Part shown: positions 1-7,387 of the stretch, piece by piece
Layout: each line of letters starts with the position of its first letter
Numbering within the stretch: position 1 is the stretch's first letter
Assembly (NCBI GenBank): GCA_965363675.1
Contig: CBDTTW010000149.1
Coordinates: 1-7,387 of the forward strand
Reading direction: 5' to 3'
Source of the DNA: CBDTTW01 sp965363675
GTDB lineage: Bacteria > Bacteroidota > Rhodothermia > Rhodothermales > DASSAV01
DNA: 7,387 bases
Position numbers and translations under genes: made by a program
The notes under the pieces: generated by a model
Told to the model about the DNA's origin: nothing
What the model saw: the letters and a program-made list of their open reading frames with translations, nothing else
The model's database searches: none

Positions 1-1592
<1,592 letters not shown>

Positions 1593-1593
<1 letters not shown>

Positions 1594-1625
1594 GGGCCGA
1601 GCCGCCGGGCGCGGCGGCTTGCCCC
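1593..1625 (+). promoter_or_regulatory. GC-rich hairpin between glgE and treS-mak
   Basis: AGCCGCC (1600-1606) and GGCGGCT (1613-1619) form a perfect 7-bp stem with a 6-base loop. GGGGC (1593-1597) and GCCCC (1621-1625) can extend it by 5 bp across a small asymmetric bulge. The structure starts at the last base of the glgE stop codon. A TTTT run occurs only at 1634-1637, separated from the stem by mixed bases, so it is not a canonical intrinsic terminator. It could be a weak attenuator or an mRNA-stabilising or processing structure that sets different levels of the two products. Function is inferred. Confidence 0.45.
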
Positions 1626-1649
1626 TGCGTAGCTTTTGCCAAGCGACCC

Positions 1650-4600
1650 ATGAACGAAGCTTTTCTGAACGACCCGTCCTGGTACCTCGACGCCGTGATT
1701 TACGAGTTGCACGTGCGCTCGTTCTACGACGCCAACAACGACGGCTACGGCGACTTCAAAGGCCTACGCGAGAAGCTGCCCTATCTCGAATCGCTCGGCG
1801 TCAACACGCTCTGGCTGCTGCCGTTCCTGAAAAGCCCGCTCAAGGACGACGGCTACGATACGTCGGACTACTACGACATCCTGCCCGTACACGGCTCCAT
1901 CGAGGAGTTCAAGGCGTTCCTCGGCGAGGCGCACCAGCGCGGCATGCGCGTCATCACGGAACTGGTGCTCAACCACACCTCCGACCAGCACCCGTGGTTT
2001 CAGGAAGCCCGCAACCCGGCCTCGCCCAAGCACCACTGGTACGTCTGGAGCGAAACGACCGAGCGCTACAAGGAAGCGCGCATCATCTTCACCGACACCG
2101 AGGTCTCGAACTGGACGTGGGACCGCAAGGCAGGCAAATACTACTGGCACCGCTTCTTCAGCCACCAGCCCGACCTGAACTACGACCATCCCGAGGTGCG
2201 CCAGGCCATGAAGGAGGCCATGTTCTACTGGCTGGACCTCGGCGTGGACGGCCTGCGCCTCGATGCGGTGCCCTACCTCTACGAGCGCGAAGGCGCCAAC
2301 TGCGAGAACCTGCCCGAGACCATCCGCTACATCGCCGATCTGCGCGCCGCCGTCGAGGAGCGCTACGGCCCGGGACGCGTGCTCTTGGCCGAGGCCAACC
2401 AGTGGCCCGAGGATACCCTGCCCTACTTCGCCGACGGCAAGGGCGTGCAGATGGCCTTCAACTTCCCGATCATGCCGCGCATGTACATGGCGCTGCGCCG
2501 CGAAAGCCGTCACCCGCTCGTGAGCATGCTGGAGCTTACCCAGCAGATCCCTGAAGGCTGCCAGTGGGCCATCTTCCTGCGCAACCACGACGAGCTGACG
2601 CTGGAGATGGTCACCGACGAGGAGCGCGACTACATGTACTACGAGTACGCGAAAGACCCGCGCTTCCGCATCAACGTAGGCATCCGGCGGCGCCTGGCCC
2701 CCCTGCTCGGCGGCGAGCGCCGGCGCATCGAGCTGATGAACGCCCTGCTGCTCTCGCTCAAGGGCAGCCCCGTGCTTTACTACGGCGACGAAATCGGCAT
2801 GGGCGACGACCCGTTCCTCGGAGACCGCAACGGCGTCCGGACGCCGATGCAGTGGAGCCCCGACAAAAACGGCGGCTTCTCGCGCGCGCCCCACCACCGG
2901 CTGTTCATGCCCAGCATCGACCACGGGCCGTACAGCTTCGAGTTCATCAACGTCGAGGACGCCGAGGCGAACCCGCACTCGCTGCTCAACTTCATGAAGC
3001 GGCTGCTGCTGGTGCGCCGCCAGCACGGGCGCACGTTCGGGCGCGGCGAGATGCGCGTGCTGCCGGTCGCCAACGACAGCATCCTGGCCTTTACACGCGC
3101 CTACGAAGGCGAGACGCTGCTCGTCGTGGCGAACCTCTCGCGCTTCGTGCAGGCGGCGCGCATCGCCTTCCCCGAGGAAATGCAGGGCTGCGTGCCGGTC
3201 GAGCTGTTCAGCAAGTCGCCGTTCCCGGCCGTGGGCGCAGAGCCGTATATGTTCAGCCTCGGGCCGCACGGCTTCTACTGGTTCCGGCTGCAAAGCAAGG
3301 AATCCATCGCTGCGACGGGCCAGGCTCCGGCCGACGGCGAGGCGGCCGACGAGAGCCTGCCCACGCTCACCGTCCGCGAGGGCCTGCACAACCTGCTCAT
3401 CCGCACGATGGCCTCCGACCGCGATTTCAACGCCGTCGAGGAGGTGCTGCCGCGCTTCGTGGCGCATCAGCGCTGGTTCGGGCACAAGGACAAGGCCGTG
3501 CGCAGCGTCGCCATCGTCGATGCCGTGCGGCTCATGACGACCCCGGCGACCATCTACCTGACGGTGATCGAGGCGCGTTACGAGGGCGGCGCAGACCGCT
3601 ACCTGCTGCCGCTGATGCTGGCCTACGGCGACGACGCGGGCTTCATCCTCGAAAACCGGCCGCACACGGCCCTGGCGTGGGTGCAGATGCCCGAAGGCAA
3701 GGGCCTCCTCTTCGACGCGGCGGCCAGCCCGACGTTCTGGGAGGGCCTGTTCGCCTGGATGCTGCGCGGCGGCAAAGGCCGCTCGCTCCGGGGCACGTAC
3801 CTGAGCGAGATGCGGGCGGCGCCGGCGCACGAAGTCTGCGAGGCGCGGCTGCTCTCGGGCGAGCAGACCAACTCGGCCGCCATCGTGGACGGGGCGTTTT
3901 TCATCAAGCTCTACCGCCATATCGGTTCGGGCTTCAACCCGGAGGCCGAGCTGCTGGAGCACCTCTCGCGTGTGGGCTTCCCCTACATCCCGCAGGTGCG
4001 CGGCCAGCTCCTCTTCCGGCGCGCCGAGACGGACGTGACCATCGGCATCGTGCAGGACGCCGTGCGCGTCGAGTCGGACGGGTGGGCCTACGCGCTCGAA
4101 CTGCTTCGGCGCGCGCTCGACCGGCTGGAGAGCGGCCAAGCCGACGGCGCGCGCCCCGGCGACGCCGCGCCTGAACTATTCGACCTGGCGCGTACGCTCG
4201 GCGCCCGCACGGCCGAGATGCACCGCGCCCTCGCGCAGGGCAGCCGCCCCGGCCTGGCCCCCGAGCCCGGCGGCGGCGCCGATGTGCAGCAGCTCGCCGC
4301 GCGCGTCCGCGAGGAGATGGCCGCCACACGCCGGATGCTCGGCGACGCCGCGCCTCCCGACGCGCCCGGCGAAGCCGCGTGGGCGCCGGCGCAGGACCTC
4401 GTGGAGCGCATCGGGAGCTTCCCTGCGCCCAAGCTTGAACGCATCCGCATCCACGGCGACTACCACCTCGGCCAGACCATCCGCGCCGGCTCCGAGTTCT
4501 ACATCATCGACTTCGAGGGCGAGCCGGCCCGCAGCATCGAGGAGCGCCGCCGCCCGGACTTCGCCTACCGCGACCTGGCCGGCATGCTCCGCTCGCTCGA

Positions 4601-4886
4601 CTACGCCGTGCAGTCGGCCGTGCGCGAGCGCGCCGCGACGCACCCCGAGATGGAAACCTTCGGGGAAAGCCTGACGGGCCTGTGCGAAACCAGCTTCCTG
4701 ACGGCCTACTACACGACAGCCGCCGACAACGCATTCGCGCAGCCGCAGTACCCCTCCGACCCGCTGCTCTGGCTGTACCTGCTCGACAAAGCGCTCTACG
4801 AGGTGCGCTACGAACTCAGCCACCGCCCGGATTGGGTCTGGCTGCCCCTGAAAGGGCTGCGCCGGCTGCTGGCCGCGCATCCGTAG
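1650..4886 (+). CDS. treS: Bifunctional trehalose synthase (maltose alpha-D-glucosyltransferase) / maltokinase fusion
   Basis: A 1078-residue cytoplasmic protein with two enzymes in one chain. Residues ~10-548 are a GH13 trehalose synthase, which interconverts trehalose and maltose: YLDAVIYELHVRSFYDANND (12-31), LVLNHTSDQHPWF (105-117), GLRLDAVPYL (201-210, nucleophile Asp205), LLAEANQWPED (245-255, Glu248) and FLRNHDELTLE (309-319, Asp314). After an Ala/Gly/Glu-rich linker (~549-572), residues ~575-1078 are a maltokinase of the Mak/Pep2 type, making maltose 1-phosphate from maltose and ATP. Its marks are HQRWFGHKDK (606-615), FFIKLYR with Lys753, NPEAELLEHL (763-772), HGDYHLGQ (935-942, catalytic Asp937) and DFEGEP (954-959, metal binding). 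TreS-Mak fusions are known in other bacteria. The ATG at 1650 places the N-terminus just before the conserved WYLDAVIYELH, as is usual for TreS. No clear ribosome-binding site precedes it. No frameshift or missing catalytic residue is seen. The product is the direct substrate for the GlgE encoded upstream. Confidence 0.95.
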   Translation: MNEAFLNDPSWYLDAVIYELHVRSFYDANNDGYGDFKGLREKLPYLESLGVNTLWLLPFLKSPLKDDGYDTSDYYDILPVHGSIEEFKAFLGEAHQRGMRVITELVLNHTSDQHPWFQEARNPASPKHHWYVWSETTERYKEARIIFTDTEVSNWTWDRKAGKYYWHRFFSHQPDLNYDHPEVRQAMKEAMFYWLDLGVDGLRLDAVPYLYEREGANCENLPETIRYIADLRAAVEERYGPGRVLLAEANQWPEDTLPYFADGKGVQMAFNFPIMPRMYMALRRESRHPLVSMLELTQQIPEGCQWAIFLRNHDELTLEMVTDEERDYMYYEYAKDPRFRINVGIRRRLAPLLGGERRRIELMNALLLSLKGSPVLYYGDEIGMGDDPFLGDRNGVRTPMQWSPDKNGGFSRAPHHRLFMPSIDHGPYSFEFINVEDAEANPHSLLNFMKRLLLVRRQHGRTFGRGEMRVLPVANDSILAFTRAYEGETLLVVANLSRFVQAARIAFPEEMQGCVPVELFSKSPFPAVGAEPYMFSLGPHGFYWFRLQSKESIAATGQAPADGEAADESLPTLTVREGLHNLLIRTMASDRDFNAVEEVLPRFVAHQRWFGHKDKAVRSVAIVDAVRLMTTPATIYLTVIEARYEGGADRYLLPLMLAYGDDAGFILENRPHTALAWVQMPEGKGLLFDAAASPTFWEGLFAWMLRGGKGRSLRGTYLSEMRAAPAHEVCEARLLSGEQTNSAAIVDGAFFIKLYRHIGSGFNPEAELLEHLSRVGFPYIPQVRGQLLFRRAETDVTIGIVQDAVRVESDGWAYALELLRRALDRLESGQADGARPGDAAPELFDLARTLGARTAEMHRALAQGSRPGLAPEPGGGADVQQLAARVREEMAATRRMLGDAAPPDAPGEAAWAPAQDLVERIGSFPAPKLERIRIHGDYHLGQTIRAGSEFYIIDFEGEPARSIEERRRPDFAYRDLAGMLRSLDYAVQSAVRERAATHPEMETFGESLTGLCETSFLTAYYTTAADNAFAQPQYPSDPLLWLYLLDKALYEVRYELSHRPDWVWLPLKGLRRLLAAHP

Positions 4887-4927
4887 CCGGGGCGGCCCCT
4901 ATCTAACCTGCTAACTCCTTGGAATAT

Positions 4928-6811
4928 ATGTCCTGGTTAACACAAGAAGACATCGCCCGCTGGGAGCGCGGCAGCCACGTCGAAAGCTTCGAGCGGCTGG
5001 GCGCGCACCCCGTCGAGAACGGCTGCTGGTTCGCCGTGTGGGCGCCTGCCGCCGAGAGCGTGGCCGTGCTGGGCGAGTTCAACGGCTGGAACGCCGACGC
5101 GCACCGCATGGAGCGCGTCGGGGCAGGCCTCTGGCAGGCGTGGGTCGAGGGCGCCCGCGCAGGGCAGCACTACAAGTTCCGCATCCATAACGGCTACTAC
5201 GTCGTCGACAAGGCCGACCCCTACGCGCGCGGCATGGAGCCGCCGGACATGGCCGGCAGCGCCTCGGCCGGCATGGCCTCGATCATCACGGCGCTCGACT
5301 ACACGTGGAACGACGCCGCCTGGATGTCCGGACGGCGCGGCCCCGACACGCTCCGCGACCCGGTCGCCATCTACGAGGTGCACCTGGGCTCGTGGGCGCA
5401 CAAGACGCACGGCGTCTCGTTCAGCTACCGCGAAATCGCCGAGCCGCTGGCCGACCACGTCGAGAAGATGGGCTTTACGCACGTCGAGCTGATGCCCGTC
5501 ATGGAGCACCCGTACTACGGCTCGTGGGGCTACCAGGTCGTCGGGTACTACGCGCCTACGTTCCGCTACGGCCACGCGCAGGACCTGATGTACTTCGTAG
5601 ACTACATGCACCAGCGCGGCATCGGGGTCATCATGGACTGGGTGCCCGCCCACTTCGCCGCCGACCCGCAGGGCCTCGTGTTCTTCGACGGCTCGACGCT
5701 GTTCGAGTATGAAGATCACCACATGCGCTTCCACCCGGACTGGGGCACCTACGTGTTCGACTACCACAAGCCGGGCGTCAAGAACTTCCTCGTCTCGAAC
5801 GCCGTCTACTGGATCGAGAAGTTCCACATCGACGGGCTGCGCTTCGACGCCGTCGCCTCGATGCTCTACCGCGACTACTCGCGCACCCAGTGGACGCCCA
5901 ACATGTTCGGCGGCCGCGAAAACCTGGAGGCCATCGACCTGCTCAAGCAGGTCAACGAGACCGTCTACAGCCGCAACCCGAGTGTGCTCATGATCGCCGA
6001 GGAGTCTACGGCATGGCCGGGCGTCTCGCAGCCGACGTTCAACAACGGCCTGGGCTTCCTCTACAAGTGGAACATGGGCTGGATGCACGATACGCTCTCG
6101 TACCTCTCGGAGGACCCGGTCAACCGCAAGTGGCATCACCACGAGCTGACGTTCCCGCTCGTGTATGCGTGGGCCGAGCACTACACCCTCCCGCTCTCGC
6201 ACGACGAGGTGGTGCACGGCAAGGGCTCGCTCTGGGGCAAGATGCCCGGCGACGCGTGGCAGAAGGCGGCCAACCTGCGCTTGCTCTACGGCCACATGAT
6301 CGGGCACCCCGGCAAAAAGCTGCTTTTCATGGGCTGCGAGTTCGGGCAGGAAGGCGAGTGGAGCCACGACCGCAGCCTGGACTGGCATTTGCTCAACGAC
6401 CCGAAGCACCGGGGCGTCATGGCGTGGCTGCGCGACTTGCTGATGCTCTACCGCACGCACCCGGCGCTCTGGAACGACGAGCCGGACGGCTTCCAGTGGA
6501 TCGACCTCTCGGACAGCGACCAGAGCGTGGTGAGCTACCTGCGCATCGGGGGGGGCCGCACCTTGCTGTTCGTGTTCAACTTTACCCCTGTGCCGCGCTA
6601 CAGCTACCGCATCGGCGTGCCCGAGGAAGGGCGCTATGCCGAACGTCTCAACTCCGACGGCGTCGACTACGACGGCAGCGGAGTGGGCAACTACGGGGCC
6701 GTAGACACCACACCGGTCCCCTACCACTTCCGCATGGCCTCGCTCGTGCTGAACCTGCCGCCGCTCGGGGTGCTCGTGCTGGAGCGCGAAGGCGACGTCT
6801 CGGACGACTGA
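4928..6811 (+). CDS. glgB: 1,4-alpha-glucan branching enzyme (GH13, short form without N1 domain)
   Basis: GlgB cuts an alpha-1,4-glucan chain and rejoins it through an alpha-1,6 bond, making branch points in glycogen-like glucan. From the ATG at 4928 the protein has 627 residues. An N-terminal CBM48-type beta domain (roughly 20-110) contains FAVWAPAAESVAVLGEFNGW (35-54). The catalytic barrel carries PVAIYEVHLGSW (145-156), ELMPVMEHP (187-195), GSWGYQ (198-203), GLRFDAVASMLYRDYSR (303-319, nucleophile Asp307), MIAEEST (355-361, acid/base Glu358) and LPLSHDEVVHGKGSLWGKMP (421-440, Asp426). It lacks the extra ~100-residue N1 domain of the E. coli-type enzyme. An in-frame TTG at 4919 would add only three residues; ATG is preferred because MSWLTQEDI is a natural beginning. 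It follows treS-mak by 41 bases on the same strand, so it is likely the last gene of the operon, branching the chains that GlgE extends. Confidence 0.96.
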   Translation: MSWLTQEDIARWERGSHVESFERLGAHPVENGCWFAVWAPAAESVAVLGEFNGWNADAHRMERVGAGLWQAWVEGARAGQHYKFRIHNGYYVVDKADPYARGMEPPDMAGSASAGMASIITALDYTWNDAAWMSGRRGPDTLRDPVAIYEVHLGSWAHKTHGVSFSYREIAEPLADHVEKMGFTHVELMPVMEHPYYGSWGYQVVGYYAPTFRYGHAQDLMYFVDYMHQRGIGVIMDWVPAHFAADPQGLVFFDGSTLFEYEDHHMRFHPDWGTYVFDYHKPGVKNFLVSNAVYWIEKFHIDGLRFDAVASMLYRDYSRTQWTPNMFGGRENLEAIDLLKQVNETVYSRNPSVLMIAEESTAWPGVSQPTFNNGLGFLYKWNMGWMHDTLSYLSEDPVNRKWHHHELTFPLVYAWAEHYTLPLSHDEVVHGKGSLWGKMPGDAWQKAANLRLLYGHMIGHPGKKLLFMGCEFGQEGEWSHDRSLDWHLLNDPKHRGVMAWLRDLLMLYRTHPALWNDEPDGFQWIDLSDSDQSVVSYLRIGGGRTLLFVFNFTPVPRYSYRIGVPEEGRYAERLNSDGVDYDGSGVGNYGAVDTTPVPYHFRMASLVLNLPPLGVLVLEREGDVSDD

Positions 6812-6833
6812 GCGGGCGGGGGCGACCTTTTTA

Positions 6834-6866
6834 CGCGGCGGCCGGGGGCGCCCTCCGGCCGCCGCG
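6834..6866. terminator. Strong hairpin between the convergent glgB and yjbQ ends, possible bidirectional terminator
   Basis: CGCGGCGGCCGG (6834-6845) and CCGGCCGCCGCG (6855-6866) are perfect 12-bp complements, and a G-T and one or two G-C pairs can extend the stem inward. The hairpin lies wholly in the 58-base gap between two converging genes, where a shared terminator is expected. The TTTTT run (6828-6832) is on the 5' side of the hairpin for glgB and would read as A's after it for yjbQ. Neither direction therefore has the classic downstream U-tract. Confidence 0.55.
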
Positions 6867-6869
6867 CGC

Positions 6870-7289
6870 TTATTCGGCGAGCACGGTAATCACGATGCGG
6901 CGACTGCCGCCGTGGTCGCGGTGCTCGCCCAGGTAGACGCCCTGCCACGTCCCGAGCCGGAGCCTGCCGCCGGAGACCGGGACGACGAGGCCCGCGCCCA
7001 GCAGCGACGCCTTGACGTGCGCGGGCATGTCGTCCGGGCCTTCGTCGGTGTGCTCGAAGTAGGGCGCATCCTCCGGGACGGCGCGGTTCAGGTAGCGCTC
7101 CAGGTCGGCGCGCACGTCGGGGCTAGCGTTCTCGTTGATCGTGAGCGAGGCCGACGTGTGCAGAATGAACAGGTGCGCCAGGCCGTCGCCGGAGGCGCCC
7201 ATCGCGCGCAGGGTTTCGTCGATCTCGCGCGTGATGAGGTGGAAGCCCCGGCGGCGGGGCGACAGGCGGATTTCGCGTTGCAAAACCAT
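6870..7289 (-). CDS. yjbQ: YjbQ/UPF0047 family protein (secondary thiamine-phosphate synthase type)
   Basis: A 139-residue single-domain protein of the length usual for UPF0047/YjbQ. Conserved blocks are FILHTSASLTINENASPDV (residues 41-59), YFEHTDEGPDDMPAHVKASL (78-97) and the family signature GRLRLGTWQGVYLGEHR (108-124), with the conserved His44, His80, His91 and Glu122 in place. No signal peptide or membrane segment is seen, so it is probably cytoplasmic. Some members have shown weak thiamine-phosphate synthase activity when overproduced, hence the common name. The physiological role is not settled, so the enzymatic label is tentative although the family call is firm. The ATG (complement of 7287-7289) gives an N-terminus, MVLQREIRLSP, in line with homologues. 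It converges on glgB and has no evident functional link to the glucan genes. Confidence 0.93.
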   Translation of the reverse strand: MVLQREIRLSPRRRGFHLITREIDETLRAMGASGDGLAHLFILHTSASLTINENASPDVRADLERYLNRAVPEDAPYFEHTDEGPDDMPAHVKASLLGAGLVVPVSGGRLRLGTWQGVYLGEHRDHGGSRRIVITVLAE

Positions 7290-7312
7290 AAGCGCGCAGG
7301 GCTGTCGGGAGG

Positions 7313-7387
7313 TTACGCCTCGTCCGGGCGGGCGGCCACGCCGAGGGCGCCTTCCAGAGGCGGACCCGGCGGCGGCGGGGCCTCGGC
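7313..7387 (-). CDS. Possible C-terminal tail of an unidentified gene upstream of yjbQ (partial)
   Basis: On the minus strand an open frame enters from the right edge and ends at TAA (complement of 7313-7315), 23 bases before the yjbQ start. The 24 visible codons give a Pro/Ala/Gly-rich tail ending in GALGVAARPDEA. The spacing and strand suit a gene in the same transcription unit as yjbQ. In DNA this GC-rich an open frame of this length is expected by chance, and nothing in it identifies a family. Confidence 0.3.
   Translation of the reverse strand, partial: AEAPPPPGPPLEGALGVAARPDEA

Noticed and set aside
1764..4139. A 791-codon open frame on the minus strand opposite treS-mak
   Set aside because: It is antisense to a protein with clear catalytic motifs over its whole length. 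Its translation is a Val/His/Arg/Gln/Ala-rich mix with no recognisable domain, as expected when a gene with G/C-ending codons is read backwards.
2564..4174. A 536-codon open frame on the plus strand in another frame of treS-mak
   Set aside because: The Arg/Ala/Pro-rich translation without motifs is typical of an out-of-frame reading of GC-rich coding DNA. The overlapping TreS-Mak frame explains the stretch fully.
4889..4899. GGGG/CCCC palindrome after treS-mak as a terminator
   Set aside because: The stem is only 4 bp with a 3-base loop and no T-tract. In DNA this GC-rich such short pairings are common by chance.
4919..4921. TTG as the start of glgB
   Set aside because: It would add only Met-Glu-Tyr before the ATG at 4928. 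ATG is the stronger start and gives a typical N-terminus.
4937..6727. A 596-codon open frame on the minus strand opposite glgB
   Set aside because: Same reason: no family motifs, biased composition, and complete overlap with a well-conserved GlgB.

Overview
The window is very G+C-rich and densely coded, with strong G/C preference at third codon positions. No convincing Shine-Dalgarno sequence precedes any of the starts. This, together with a GlgE-type glucan pathway and a fused TreS-maltokinase, would suit a Rhodothermota/Bacteroidota-like bacterium, but other high-GC phyla cannot be excluded from sequence alone.

Layout: three genes lie head to tail on the plus strand, followed by a convergent gene on the minus strand. 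(1) Bases 1-1593 are the 3' part of a gene that is open at the left edge. Its first ~50 codons read as the end of a MiaE-type tRNA hydroxylase, and the rest is the catalytic part of the maltosyltransferase GlgE. (2) Bases 1650-4886 encode an intact two-domain protein, trehalose synthase (TreS) fused to maltokinase (Mak). (3) Bases 4928-6811 encode the 1,4-alpha-glucan branching enzyme GlgB. (4) Bases 6870-7289 on the minus strand encode a YjbQ/UPF0047-family protein. A short open frame at 7313-7387 (minus) may be the C-terminal tail of a gene upstream of yjbQ. Short GC-rich hairpins sit between genes 1 and 2 and between the convergent genes 3 and 4.

How the genes work together: TreS interconverts trehalose and maltose, Mak phosphorylates maltose to maltose 1-phosphate, GlgE adds the maltosyl unit to an alpha-1,4-glucan, and GlgB adds alpha-1,6 branches. 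The whole trehalose-to-branched-glucan (GlgE) pathway is therefore present as a probable operon.

The most unusual thing is the left end. The MiaE-like segment replaces the N-terminal region that GlgE normally carries before its catalytic barrel, and it is in frame with the rest. It may be a genuine gene fusion, a deletion joining two loci, or an assembly chimera. The window alone cannot decide, because the start of the gene is outside it.
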